DNA of 64,000 bases from Streptomyces sp. LUP30 (GCF_001746365.1 NZ_MJAJ01000001.1:317182-381181); one strand, 5' to 3'; positions 17,871 through 28,214 are shown, numbered from the stretch's first letter. The notes: generated by a model from the letters alone, not told the origin. Numbers and translations are program-made.

Positions 17871-18178
17871 CGTCCTTCGACCTGATCGGCCAGGTGCCCT
17901 CGCCGCCGGTCCTTGAGCCGGACGGCAAGCACGGCACCAGGCAGCTCGCGCGGCCACACCTGGACGAAGACGAGATCGGCGCCTGCATGGACAGCGACAC
18001 CCGTGCCGCCCGCATCCGAGTCCTGTCCACCCTCGCCGTACGGAAGTTCACCCACCTGTGGCGTGCGGACAAGATCGCTCGTGCCCTCAGGCCCGTCTTC
18101 ACCGCGCCGACCGAAGAGGCCACGCTCGAGAACGAGACCGCTGCCTTGAAGTGCGTCTACGTGGTCATCATGTAACTC
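17866..18178 (+). mobile_element. IS256-family transposase remnant with internal deletion
   Basis: The plus frame reads FDLIGQVPSPPVLEPDGKHG, QLARPHLDEDEIG and RVLSTLAVRKFTHLWRADKI, characteristic of a Mutator/IS256 transposase or its flanking reading frame. It then jumps at TEEATLENETAALKCVYVVIM to the segment that normally lies far downstream (NEQAALKCVYMAIM), so the catalytic middle is deleted. Termini were not identified. It truncates the NUDIX gene. The match is from memory of the family. Confidence 0.6.
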
Positions 18179-18212
18179 CAACCACCGTGGGGTGTCCTCG
18201 CGTAGTCGCAGC

Positions 18213-18245
18213 AGAAACCCCAGCCGGCGCGCGGCTGGGGTTTCT
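18213..18245. terminator. Strong hairpin terminator
   Basis: AGAAACCCCAGCC, loop GGCGCGC, GGCTGGGGTTTCT: 13-base perfect arms ending in short A and T runs on the two sides. It lies between the IS256 remnant (plus) and the end of the GH62 gene (minus), so it can serve both directions. Confidence 0.85.
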
Positions 18246-18350
18246 CAGGGTGGTGCGTTTCGGTCAGCGGGTGGAGTCGTCCGCGTCGCAGACGGCTCGT
18301 CTACGCGTTGGCGGACCGCACCGCGTCGGGGTCACCGTTGATGGGGTGGG

Positions 18351-19790
<1,440 letters not shown>

Positions 19791-19903
19791 TTACGTGAGT
19801 GAGCGGGTTTCCGGTTGGCCCCGTCCAGAGCTGTGCGGACCTCGATGCGACACGACCCCGACGTTCGCCATCCCGAACAAAGGTCGAAGTATCGAGCAAA
19901 TGG

Positions 19904-19931
19904 ATGATAGGGAACCGGTGGACCGCGTCAA
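19904..19931 (-). promoter_or_regulatory. Promoter for the GH62 gene
   Basis: Read on the minus strand, TTGACG (19931-19926), a 16-base spacer and TATCAT (19909-19904) form a good vegetative-type promoter. It lies about 125 bases upstream of the GH62 start and points at it. Confidence 0.6.
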
Positions 19932-19935
19932 TATG

Positions 19936-19953
19936 TCGCGCAAGAATTCGCGA
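19936..19953. promoter_or_regulatory. Palindrome upstream of the GH62 -35
   Basis: TCGCG, eight bases, CGCGA sits five bases upstream of the -35 box. It could be an activator or repressor site for the arabinofuranosidase gene. No regulator gene is adjacent, so the protein that binds is unknown. Confidence 0.35.
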
Positions 19954-20090
19954 GCCGAAACATTCCCGGCTGACAGCAGCCGACTTCAACTCGGCTGCTG
20001 TTGCCGGTCCTTGGCGTGAGAGGGAGGTGGCCGTGCGGGCACCGGCTTGGTGATCACGCAGGTGTCCTACGCTCAATGATCGCGAGGGAG

Positions 20091-20116
20091 CCCCGCGCCT
20101 GCTGACGCAGGCGGGT
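20091..20116 (-). terminator. Hairpin after the pentapeptide-repeat gene
   Basis: CCCGCGCCTGC, loop TGAC, GCAGGCGGG pair with one bulged base. The hairpin begins 25 bases past the stop of the minus-strand gene at 20141. It has no T-run, so it is a GC-type terminator at best. Confidence 0.45.
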
Positions 20117-20140
20117 CCATGTGCCTCGGACATCGGCCGA

Positions 20141-20572
20141 TCACCCGATGATGGGCCAGCCGATGACCTGGTCGAGATGTAGGTCGCGGAGGACGGCGTT
20201 GTCCAGCTTGATGCCGGTGGCGTTGGTCAACCCCCGGGGCGGAGTGCCAGTGAGGACCTGCCCCAATCGCGCGCCGGTCAGGTCCGCCGACCGGAGATCG
20301 GCGCCGGTCAGATCGCAGCCCGCCAGGGAGACTCCTCGCAGGGATGCGCCGCTCAGGTTGACCCCGCGAAGATCGCACAGCTTGAAGCGGCAGCCGTCCA
20401 GGGTGGCTTGACGCAGATCAGCCCCGCGAAACGAGCACCGCGTGAACCACAACTGCCGCAAGCTCACCGATACGAGATCACCACCGTCGAAGGACTCCCG
20501 ATGGAGAGCCGCATACCGAGGGCGGGACGCGAGGTCTTGCTTTGCCGTCACCACTCTGTCCATGCCGGACAT
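20141..20572 (-). CDS. Pentapeptide-repeat protein
   Basis: This 143-residue protein starts MSGMDRVV (ATG at 20572; a second ATG is at 20563). From about residue 30 it is built of A(D/N)LxX pentapeptides: CSFRGADLRQATLDGCRFK, CDLRGVNLSGASLRGVSLAG, CDLTGADLRSADLTGARLG. These fold as a right-handed quadrilateral helix. Such proteins include DNA-gyrase protectors (Qnr/MfpA), but most have no known role and this one is too short to assign. The longer upstream frame was rejected. Confidence 0.85.
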   Translation of the reverse strand: MSGMDRVVTAKQDLASRPRYAALHRESFDGGDLVSVSLRQLWFTRCSFRGADLRQATLDGCRFKLCDLRGVNLSGASLRGVSLAGCDLTGADLRSADLTGARLGQVLTGTPPRGLTNATGIKLDNAVLRDLHLDQVIGWPIIG

Positions 20573-20798
20573 AGTGTCAGCCGTCGGGGCGGCCATCGGC
20601 CCGGTCGGACTCGACCTGCTCAGCCTGACGCACGACGCGGCTCCTGTACTCACCCTGGTCGAGGCCACCCTGACACTGGTCCTGTTCACCGACGCGATGT
20701 CCGTGCGTCGACGTGAGCTCCGCCTCGACGGGTTCCTCGTGAACACCATCGGCGCCGGCACGGCGGTCATGGCCGGCCGCCGGGAGAAGAGGGCGTAG
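20562..20798 (+). pseudogene. Fragment of a cation:proton antiporter gene
   Basis: The plus frame reads VGAAIGPVGLDLLSLTHDA, VLTLVEATLTLVLFTDAM and RRRELRLDG. This matches the second and third helices of CPA1/CPA2 Na+/H+ antiporters (GPLGLDL ... VEATLALVLFxDA). It then ends after about 65 codons in unrelated sequence. The start overlaps the divergent pentapeptide gene by a few bases. It is only a short remnant of a protein normally over 400 residues long. Confidence 0.55.
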
Positions 20799-21197
20799 CC
20801 CGCCGTCACGGCGGCCACCGCCGCCCCGTCCATGCGCTGTCAGTCACCCCGCCCTCGCGTCGCGGACCTTCCATCCGCGGCACCACGGAGCCTGCGGTGC
20901 CCGTCGCCCACGGCGGCCCCCGGCGTGGGGGAACCGCCCGGCCGACGTGCGTCTCCCCCAGTCAGACGGTCCACCGGGTGAGGGGGCGGTTACGGCCTCC
21001 CGTGGCCACAGCAACCGAACACCCAAGGTCGAGTTGGATGGAACTCGGCGCTTTCGGCCCAGTTGCGCGCCGTGGCTGACCGTTCGATCTGGCACGTATG
21101 CGGCACGTGCAGCAGAACTACCGGACGCAGGGTTCGCGGTGGAGGCGGTCTCCGAACGAGCCGGTGTGGGCAACCGGATGGCGGAGGTGCGTCAGTA
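20799..21197. other. Gene-free stretch before the IS630 element
   Basis: Nothing recognisable is coded here. The last two bases, TA at 21196-21197, are the left target-site copy of the IS630 element. Confidence 0.4.
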
Positions 21198-22353
21198 CTG
21201 AACTTGATTGGGTGATCTCGGTCAGTCGCTTATGGACAGGTCAGTCCCGGTGAGGCAACCGTCGATGAGCTGTGGGCGGTACTGGATCATCTTGAGCTTG
21301 CGTTTGACGGCTTGCGTCAGCTGATCGAGGTTGGCAGTGGCGAGGTTGCCATGTCGCGCTTGACCAGCGACAAGCGCCTTCCTTGGGGTTGAGGTCTGGT
21401 GCGTAGGTGGGTATTGGAAGACAGTCAGCCAGTGGGCGTTGGCCTCGAAGAACGCTTTCAGCGGTGGCACGAGGTGGATGCGGGCGTTGTCCAAGACGAG
21501 CACGATGGGGCCGCCGAGCTGGATGCGGGCGCGGACGATGAGATCGCGGAAGTCGCGCCAGGCGAAGCCCTTCGGCTCGCCCTCGCGGCCCCGGTACTCG
21601 CGGATTGCGTAGATCAGCCGGGACCGTTCGCCTGGTCTGTAGCACGCCATGCCGGCCATCGAGACCTGACCGGAGCCCCGGTCGCGCACGCGGACGACCG
21701 GCGTGTGCCCGATACGGCCCCAGGTCCTGGCGCGTGGCGGCGTCATCGACTGTCCGGCTTCGTCCTCGAAGACGATCCAGCCGTTGCACGCCGCCGCGGC
21801 GCTTTTACCCGCGGCCGCACCTCCTTCTTCCAGAGTTCCACCGCCGCGTCGTCGCGCTCGATCGCCCGGCGAGCGGGTTGCTGCCACGACCAACGGTGCC
21901 GCTTCAGCAGACGCCACGTGCCTTCGACCGTGTAGGACACGTGGAACAGTCGGCCGATCAGCGTCTTCACCCTCGCCAGCGTCCACCGCTGATCCACCCA
22001 GCCGTGGGCCAGCGGGCCGCGCTCCAACTCCCGCTCCAACCTGGCGATCTGCTGCTCAACGAGCCTCGGGCGCCCTGGTGATCCCTTCGACAACACCCCT
22101 GCCTCGCCGCGCTCGCGCCACTGCCGACGCCACCGCTCCACCGACCGCTCCGACACCCGCAGCGCGGCAGCGATCTCCCGGGTCTTCTCCTCACCCTCGA
22201 AGCGTTCCACTGCCTGTTGCCGGATTCGCTCCCGCACGGCCCTCTCGGCGTCGGTCAAACCGCCGCCCTGCGCGTACCTCACGATCCGGGGCTGCTGAAA
22301 ACGAGGGAGGGATGTCAGGCGAACGGCTCCTACATCACCCAATCAAGTTCAAG
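21198..22353 (-). mobile_element. IS630-family insertion sequence, decayed
   Basis: The element is about 1156 bases, bounded by inverted ends. TGAACTTGATTGGGTGAT at 21199-21216 is answered by its exact complement at 22334-22351. The dinucleotide TA flanks both sides (21196-21197 and 22354-22355), the IS630/Tc1 target duplication. The transposase runs on the minus strand and is frameshifted. A related partial copy lies at 23960-24255. Confidence 0.85.
21222..22282 (-). pseudogene. IS630 transposase, frameshifted
   Basis: The likely GTG start is at 22282 (VRYAQGGGLTDAERAVRERI). The first part holds the HTH (TREIAAALRVSERSVERWRR, then QWRERGEAG). The frame is lost near base 21790. The DDE part continues in the next frame as WIVFEDEAGQSMTPPRARTW and VLVLDNARIHL. 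The third acidic motif region (TYAPDLNPKEG) is in yet another frame near 21380, before the sense returns for the tail (RKLKMIQYRPQLIDGCLTG). At least three indels make it inactive. The catalytic aspartates are still readable. Confidence 0.8.
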
Positions 22354-22559
22354 TAGCCGCGCCATGCTGTCGTCCGAATTGAGCAAGATCCATCCTGAAT
22401 GAGCTGGCGGGAGGGTTGACCTACGGCTGGGTGGGTGTGCCCGCGCCGACCGGGGGAGAGATCACCGGAACTGATCGTCCGTCGGTCGTGTGAACCGGCC
22501 GGGATCTGCACTCAGTCCAGGTGGCGGCGTCCCCACGGGGGCCCGCCCCGGTGCCCCGG

Positions 22560-23120
22560 TCATCCGGCGTGCGCAGAGTCATCTGGCTTGTCCTGTGCAC
22601 GTCGCTGTCTTCCGAGGTCTACCGCGCTGACAAAGACTCTGACTCCGAAACCGAGCAGGAGGAGGTCCAGGAGCATCTGTGCGGTCACGACCAGCCGGGC
22701 GGCGTCGGTTTTGGGTGCCATGTCGCCAAAGCCGACAGTTGAGAACACTGTGACGCTGAAGTACAAAGCGCCGGTGCGTGTCATCGGCTGGGTGAAGTAG
22801 GAACCGTCCGCCTGCTCCGTGAGGAAGTACGTGGCGGCGAACGCCAGGATGTACAACGGCACCGCCACGGCGAGTGTCTCGATCGCCCGCAGGCCAGGGT
22901 AGTGCGAACGGGTGATCCCCCGAATCCGCCAGGCCAGAACGGCGACAAAGACAGCCAGGCACAGGACCAGCAGCAGCACCGTGTGTGTATCCAGAACGCT
23001 GTTCATCGGCAAGACGTAGTACAACACGACCAGCAGCACGGCAGTCACCAGCGCGCGCAGCCCCGTGCGCAGGAAGAGGGAGCGGCGCTGCCGGGGGGTG
23101 GGATCACCCAAGGTCGCCAT
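22560..23120 (-). CDS. Two-pore-type potassium channel family protein
   Basis: The product is 186 residues with four hydrophobic stretches (about residues 19-40, 46-64, 80-100 and 133-155) and the K+ selectivity filter TVGFGD in SVTVFSTVGFGDMAPKTD. The pore loop sits between the last two helices, as in the Ion_trans_2 family. There is no RCK/TrkA nucleotide-binding domain: the C terminus is a short charged tail. It lies downstream of a DUF1269-like gene and near glutamate decarboxylase, so a role in ion or pH homeostasis is reasonable (inference). Confidence 0.88.
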   Translation of the reverse strand: MATLGDPTPRQRRSLFLRTGLRALVTAVLLVVLYYVLPMNSVLDTHTVLLLVLCLAVFVAVLAWRIRGITRSHYPGLRAIETLAVAVPLYILAFAATYFLTEQADGSYFTQPMTRTGALYFSVTVFSTVGFGDMAPKTDAARLVVTAQMLLDLLLLGFGVRVFVSAVDLGRQRRAQDKPDDSAHAG

Positions 23121-23311
23121 CGTCGTCTCTCCTCAGCCATGGACCAAGACGTTCCCTTAGGCGTCGGGGCACCCCCTGCCGGCCCTGGTTCGCGCGTCTT
23201 GACAGCGCCGGCCAAAATGTTCGCCATCCTGCCACCGCGCGTAGCCGCATTTCACTGGAACGGGACGCTCAAGACCTGACGGGGCACGCCTCGTCTATTC
23301 GGCGGTCGATG

Positions 23312-23887
23312 TCAGTTTTCCGTGCTTGGGGGCTCGCCGAGAGCGGCGCGCACCCAGTCGTGCTCGCTGCCCGGCTCGAGGTCGGCCAGGAACTCCGAGC
23401 GTGTGCCGTCCCAGCTGGCGATGGCCCGGTCGGCCGCTCGCGCGGCGACTGTCTTTCGTGTTTCCCCATCCTGGCAACCAACCAGGAGGATGGCTGCGGA
23501 CGGGCCAGCCTGAGCGAGAATCCTGTGGGCGGCTTGTTCATCCGATCCAACGTGTCCCTCGTGCACGTGGCCAGCATGACCGCCCCTTTTGGCGCCTCTC
23601 AGTATCGACATCGTGCCCATGAACCCGACCATCCACGACAAAGAGATGCGGAGGAGGGCGTCCGCAATGCCCGCACCCGTCAGCACTCGGGACTGGGTGA
23701 CCTTCAGCGAACCGTCCTTGTTGCCGCTGATCACGACGGCGGCCACGTGACCCTTGCCGGCCTTCTTCCGGAACTCCCGCCCGAGTGAGGCCAGCATCCG
23801 CTCGGCGACATGACGGTTCTCGAAGCTAGCGAGGACTACCGACCTCTGCGCGACGGGACGGACTTCCGGGGCCGAATCCGCACCCAT
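23312..23887 (-). CDS. DUF1269-like protein
   Basis: This 191-residue product starts at the ATG at 23887 behind AGGAGGAGG. It begins with SVVLASFENRHVAERMLASL and GKGHVAAVVISGNKDGSLKV, the layout of DUF1269 proteins, which have a ferredoxin-like domain and a Gly-rich hydrophobic hairpin. Here the hairpin is GAGIADALLRISLSWMVGFM. A His-rich loop (GGHAGHVHEGHVG) precedes a second alpha/beta part ending GSEHDWVRAALGE. The family is associated with membranes, but its function is unknown. It is upstream of the K+ channel gene. Confidence 0.5.
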   Translation of the reverse strand: MGADSAPEVRPVAQRSVVLASFENRHVAERMLASLGREFRKKAGKGHVAAVVISGNKDGSLKVTQSRVLTGAGIADALLRISLSWMVGFMGTMSILRGAKRGGHAGHVHEGHVGSDEQAAHRILAQAGPSAAILLVGCQDGETRKTVAARAADRAIASWDGTRSEFLADLEPGSEHDWVRAALGEPPSTEN

Positions 23888-23959
23888 CCGCCTCCTCCTC
23901 TCGCCACTCGATAACGCCGTGACAACTCCTGCGACCAACTCCGAGTCTCACACGCCCCC

Positions 23960-24255
23960 GCCAGGCTGGCATCACCCATCGCCCGGACGAGCGTCCCCCC
24001 TGCCGCGAGCACCCAGCTCCCGCCGCCGCCGGCGCCAGCGTTTAACGGACCGCCTCTCACCCGCAACGCGGCAACGAATCTCCGGGTTCTTCTCCGCGCC
24101 CTCACAGTGAACTGCCTCCAGCAGGGTCCGCTCCCGCGCGGCCATTCTCTGGTTCGGTCAAGCCGCCGCTCGGTGCGTATCTCACGGGCCGGAACTTCTG
24201 GAGCTGCCCAGCACCTGACAGGCGAACGGCCCCGACATCACCCAATCAAGTTCAG
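23960..24255 (-). mobile_element. Partial IS630 copy, transposase 5' end only
   Basis: The terminal ATCACCCAATCAAGTTCA at 24237-24254 and the preceding bases (GACAGGCGAACGGCCCCGAC) match the right end of the element at 22353. Upstream, a degenerate HTH coding stretch can still be followed to about 23960 in broken frames. The left end is missing. TA follows at 24256-24257. The first bases of this end form the last codon and stop of the glutamate decarboxylase gene. Confidence 0.7.
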
Positions 24256-25616
24256 TAGCCGGTGCCGCGCTTGACCTGGGCCCGCTCGGTCCGATGGGTC
24301 GCACCCTTGTCGTCCAAGGTGCGGCACGCGTCGGCGATGTCCTGGCTCAGGCGATCGATCTGCTCGCGACTCAGGGTCTCCTTGACCAGGGCACGCATGA
24401 TCTTCACCTTCTCCGCGTTGGGCGGGAGCGTGTACGCCGGGACCATCCAGCCGCGCTCGGCCGAGAGTTGCCAGGCGATGTCGGACTCGTCGTAGGCGTG
24501 CTTGCCGGCGAGGCGGAAAGCGACCAGCGGCAACTGTTCGAGGTCGCTGCCGATCACTTCGAAGCGGCCGCTGCTCCGCAGGTTGTCCGCCAGCGCTTGG
24601 GCGTTCTGCTGCATCATCTTCATGACGTAGGTGTAGCCCTGACGGCCGAGCCGGACGAAGTTGTAGTACTGCGCGAGCACCATTGCCGCGCCGGTGGAGA
24701 AGTTCAGCGTGAACGTCGAGTCGATCTTGCCCAGGTAGTTCTCCTCGAACACGAGGTCCTTGGGCAGGTCGGACTCCTCGCGGAAGATCAGCCAGCCGAT
24801 GCCGGGATAGACCAGGCCGTACTTGTGTCCCGAGACGTTGATCGAGCGGACCTGCTCGAGCCGGAAGTCCCATTTCGAGTCCGGGTAGAGGAAGGGCCAC
24901 ACGAATGCGCCGCTGGCGCCGTCGACGTGGATCGGGATGTCGAGGTCCCGCTCCTTGCGGACGTCCCGCAGAAGCTTGTCGATCCCGACGACGTCGTCCT
25001 TGTGGCCGGTGAACGTGGTGCCGAGGACGGCGACCACGCCGATCGTGTTCTCGTCGAGGTGGGGCTCGACGTCCTCCGGTCCGATCGTGTACTTGCCCTC
25101 CGCAAGCGGCACGATCCGCGGTTCGACGTCGAAGTAGCGGCAGAACTTCTCCCACACGACATGGACGTCCCCGCCGAAGATGAGATTGGGCCGGTCGACC
25201 GACAGGCCGGCCGCCTGGCGGCGCTCGCGCCACTTCCACTTCAGCGACAGCGCGCCGAGCATGATCGCCTCGGACGAGCCCTGGGTCCGGCATCCGGTCG
25301 TCGTGCCCGGTGCGTGGAAGAGGTCGGCGAGCATGCGCACGCAGCGCTGCTCGATCTCGGCGGAAATGGGGTACTCCGCGTGGTCGATGAAATTGCGGTG
25401 GAGGTTCTCCGCGATCAGCCGTTGCGCCTCCGGCTCCATCCAAGTGGTGACGAACGTGGCGAGGTTGCGCTGTGGGTCGCCCTCCATGGCGAGGTCCTCA
25501 TCCACCAGCCTCATCGCGTCCGTCGCGGCCATACCTTCCTCGGGGAAGGTCTCCGAGGGAGCAGGCTCGGTCAGGAAACGATTACCGAAAAGGGCCCAAT
25601 CGTCACGCTTTGTCAT
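24252..25616 (-). CDS. gadB: Glutamate decarboxylase (PLP-dependent)
   Basis: The product is 454 residues of the group II PLP decarboxylase family. The PLP lysine lies in SINVSGHKYGLVYPGIGW (about residue 264), preceded by HVDGASGAFVWPF. The N-terminal NFIDHAEYPISAEIEQRCV and GTTTGCRTQGSSEAIMLG are typical of GadB-type enzymes. It converts glutamate to GABA and consumes a proton, giving acid tolerance or GABA-shunt entry. The ATG at 25616 (MTKRDDWALFG) is the family start. The last codon and TGA lie in an IS630 terminus, so the natural C terminus may have been altered slightly. No glutamate/GABA antiporter is adjacent. Confidence 0.95.
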   Translation of the reverse strand: MTKRDDWALFGNRFLTEPAPSETFPEEGMAATDAMRLVDEDLAMEGDPQRNLATFVTTWMEPEAQRLIAENLHRNFIDHAEYPISAEIEQRCVRMLADLFHAPGTTTGCRTQGSSEAIMLGALSLKWKWRERRQAAGLSVDRPNLIFGGDVHVVWEKFCRYFDVEPRIVPLAEGKYTIGPEDVEPHLDENTIGVVAVLGTTFTGHKDDVVGIDKLLRDVRKERDLDIPIHVDGASGAFVWPFLYPDSKWDFRLEQVRSINVSGHKYGLVYPGIGWLIFREESDLPKDLVFEENYLGKIDSTFTLNFSTGAAMVLAQYYNFVRLGRQGYTYVMKMMQQNAQALADNLRSSGRFEVIGSDLEQLPLVAFRLAGKHAYDESDIAWQLSAERGWMVPAYTLPPNAEKVKIMRALVKETLSREQIDRLSQDIADACRTLDDKGATHRTERAQVKRGTGY

Positions 25617-25641
25617 GCGGCGATTCAAACAGCGCCGGTAT

Positions 25642-25670
25642 CTGCCTCGGTGAGGGACACGCCGAGGCAG
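25642..25670. repeat. Inverted repeat upstream of gadB
   Basis: CTGCCTCGG, 11 bases, CCGAGGCAG: nine-base perfect arms 26-54 bases upstream of the gadB ATG, in its likely leader. It could be an operator, a leader hairpin or an edge of the IS110 debris beside it. Confidence 0.5.
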
Positions 25671-25685
25671 GGGGCGAGGCTCCGA

Positions 25686-26010
25686 ACTCGCCGCGCCCCT
25701 GCGCGCTACGGAACGGATCGAGGACCTGCTGGAGACCCGTCCTCTTTCCATGGTCCTGACGTCGATGACGGGAGTCGGCGTCAGGACCGGAGCCCGCATC
25801 CTGATCGAGGTCGGCAGCGGCAGCACCTTGCCCACCGCCGGCCACCTCGCCGCCTACACCGGTCTCGCCCCAGCAACCCGGAGCTCGGGCTCCTCCTCCG
25901 TGGAACAGCCCTCCCGGAGACCTGCGCGGCGGCCGGCACGGTGGAGGTCCCAGCGTCTCCGGCGCCGGAAACCCCGCACGCGCCTGCTGTCGGCGGCGTT
26001 CACCTCCGCT
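25686..26010 (+). mobile_element. IS110-family transposase C-terminal remnant
   Basis: The plus frame reads LRATERIEDLLETRPLS, VLTSMTGVGVRTGARILIEV and AGHLAAYTGLAPATRSSGSS. This is the helix-hairpin-like Transposase_20 domain at the end of IS110/IS116/IS902 transposases. The N-terminal DEDD domain is absent and the frame degrades after RSSGSS. It abuts the 3' end of the MFS gene. Confidence 0.75.
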
Positions 26011-27268
26011 CGGCGACCATGCGCAGGGCCGGCTCACGGCGGAGCCTGATGAAGGTGACGGCCAGGGCCACAGCCTGGACGACGGCGCAGCCCAGCACCG
26101 CTCTGCCCAGATGCGCGGCAGGGATGAGCGCGACGAGGATGCCGGCGGCGGGGAAGGGCAGCAGCAGGATGAGCATGGTCAGCGAAAGCGTGGCCCCCAG
26201 CGCCGTCGACGGGATGACCATCGAGCGCACGGTACGCAAGACGACCGTGAGGCCGCCGTCACCCGCCATGAAGAGGGCGACCAGGATCGTGTAGGCGAGG
26301 AAGGACGACGCCTGCGGTACGCCCAGACAGGCCAGTGAGGCGAGTATCGCGGATACGGCCCCCACCACCCACAGGTCGAACCGGCTCAGCATCAGACGGC
26401 AGCACGTGATCGCCAGCAGGGTCGCCACCGCGGCGGCGGACCACATGGTGCCGACGCTGGCGGGCGAGCGGCCGAAGGTCTCCACGGCGATGACCGGACT
26501 GGCGGACTGCAGCAGACCGAGGGCGAGGTTCGAGCACGCCAGTCCCCCCACGAGCCACCCCAGGGCAGGCAGTCTCACCAGAGTGCGCAGGCCCGTGCGC
26601 AGCCCGCCGGCCCCTCCTGCCCCCTCCCTGGATGCGGCACGCAGCGGGGTCGGCGGGGTCTGAAGTGCGAGGACTGCAGCGGACAAGGACACCACGCTCA
26701 GACATCCGAGCATCCATCCAGGCCCGGCCAGGAGGAGGAAACCGGCGAGCAGCGGACCGATGACCGTGGCCGTCTGATCGATGCCGACCAGGACCGCCTG
26801 TATCCCGTGCGGCCGGGCTTCCCCGCGCCGGATGACGACCGCTCCGACAGCCTCGTTGGCGACGAATCCGAACTGGGAGAGGACACCGGTCAAGGCCACC
26901 AGCGCCAGAAGAACCGACGTCTGCGTGGTACCCCGCGGAAGGATCATCAGGGCGATCGCGCAACCCGCCACCACGGTGGCCCGGCCGAGGGACGAGAGGA
27001 AACCCACGATGGCCGCCCCGCGACGGTCCACGACGTTCCCGGCCAGGACGAACGCCGCGATCCGCGGCGTCCATTCCAACGCGAACGCGAGACCCGTCAA
27101 AGAGGCGGAATTGGTGATCGTCAGGACCAGAAGCGGCATCACGTACGTCGACATGGAAAATGCCAGCGCATCACCCGCACGCGGACCATAGATCCGCCGA
27201 AAAAGCCCGCCGGGCGGAAGGGCGGCATGTCGACCGGCAGGCCGGTCCTCGTGCACAGTGAGGGCCAC
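26000..27268 (-). CDS. MFS transporter
   Basis: The product is 422 residues with about twelve hydrophobic helices. The first reads AFSMSTYVMPLLVLTITNSA, and the loop between helices 2 and 3 is AGNVVDRRGAAIVGF, the MFS A-motif position. It resembles the MFS_3/EntS-like exporters of actinomycetes. The GTG at 27268 is the most upstream plausible start, but no strong ribosome site is seen. The 3' end touches IS110 debris. The substrate is unknown. Confidence 0.8.
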   Translation of the reverse strand: MALTVHEDRPAGRHAALPPGGLFRRIYGPRAGDALAFSMSTYVMPLLVLTITNSASLTGLAFALEWTPRIAAFVLAGNVVDRRGAAIVGFLSSLGRATVVAGCAIALMILPRGTTQTSVLLALVALTGVLSQFGFVANEAVGAVVIRRGEARPHGIQAVLVGIDQTATVIGPLLAGFLLLAGPGWMLGCLSVVSLSAAVLALQTPPTPLRAASREGAGGAGGLRTGLRTLVRLPALGWLVGGLACSNLALGLLQSASPVIAVETFGRSPASVGTMWSAAAVATLLAITCCRLMLSRFDLWVVGAVSAILASLACLGVPQASSFLAYTILVALFMAGDGGLTVVLRTVRSMVIPSTALGATLSLTMLILLLPFPAAGILVALIPAAHLGRAVLGCAVVQAVALAVTFIRLRREPALRMVAERR

Positions 27269-27818
27269 GAACGGGAGGCTTTCGGCGAGGTGTGCTGAAC
27301 GGGGCGGAGAACGAGTCGAATTACCCGCGATGAAAAGCTATGCGCGGAAATCAGCTGCGCCGACAGCCGTGCGGAGTGACCGTTCTCGCAAATGTGACAG
27401 GAACGAGGAACTGACGCATCTTCGCCGACAGTTGACGGCTCAATCATACCTCCCCCTACCGCTCTCACGTGTCGAGTTCCGTCCAGCTCAAGGGTATGAG
27501 GTGATTTCGGCCGGATACTGAACTCCCCCGTCGGGCCTCGATGTTCGATACGTACCGCCAACTGCGGAATCGCACCCTCCGCGGCAGGGCCGCCGAGGAA
27601 CGCGGACCCAGTCCCCTCCATCAGGCGATTAGCCGCAAAGAGCCCGATCCCGGCAATAGACGAGTACCAGGTTCCGACAGAGCGGGAGGAAGAGAACAGC
27701 GTGGCGATCGCCTGAAACGGGTCCCTCTCCAAAGTGCACACGCTCCGGCGAAACTGTGCCAGGCGGCTCCGATACTTCACCGGTTCCGGCAGGATCTCGG
27801 ATGCTGCATGATCGAACG
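27269..27818. other. Gene-free stretch, lower GC
   Basis: These 550 bases lie between the MFS gene and the next plus-strand gene, with visibly more A/T than the surroundings. Long frames across it show no domain. It must hold the MFS promoter, which I could not place. It may be recently acquired or decayed DNA. Confidence 0.35.
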
Positions 27819-28214
27819 ATGCTGGTCGAACTGGAGAAGGTCGCAAAGTTTCCTTGGAGTCCCTGGCTGGCCCAGGTCCGGACCCCATTCGGACGGACAG
27901 CGGTCCGCTGGTGCGGGGCCCAAAGTGCGAAGCCCGGCAAGTACCACGTTGAGTGGACGGTCGAAGAGAAGATCACCTGGGGACGGAACGCGAAACCGGC
28001 TGTCGGTGTCGGACCGGGAGTTCGTCCCGGGGGGCACTGCGTCGTACTACGCGGACGGCTGGACCTCACCGAGGACGGTGCCTTCGTGCTGGCTTTTGAT
28101 GGCTCGCAGATTCTGCTGGACCTTGCTGATCCGCTGCCCGAAGGTGTTGCCGGCACGTGGGTCGAGCTCTTCGTCGAGCGCGAGAAGATCGCTCTGTACC
28201 CATACGAGCTCTGA
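27819..28214 (+). CDS. Hypothetical protein, beta-rich
   Basis: The product is 131 residues from the ATG at 27819 (MLVELEKVAKFPWSPWLAQV), ending KIALYPYEL. The middle alternates short strands (KYHVEWTVEEKITWGRNAKP, GHCVVLRGRLDL, FVLAFDGSQILLDL) and suggests a small beta-barrel cytoplasmic domain. There is no signal peptide or membrane segment. I do not recognise the family. It stands alone, convergent with the membrane-protein gene downstream. Confidence 0.65.
   Translation: MLVELEKVAKFPWSPWLAQVRTPFGRTAVRWCGAQSAKPGKYHVEWTVEEKITWGRNAKPAVGVGPGVRPGGHCVVLRGRLDLTEDGAFVLAFDGSQILLDLADPLPEGVAGTWVELFVEREKIALYPYEL

Noticed and set aside
24294-26294. Plus-strand frame of over 600 codons opposite gadB
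   Set aside because: It mirrors the GadB third-position bias. The opposite frame has a full catalytic motif set.
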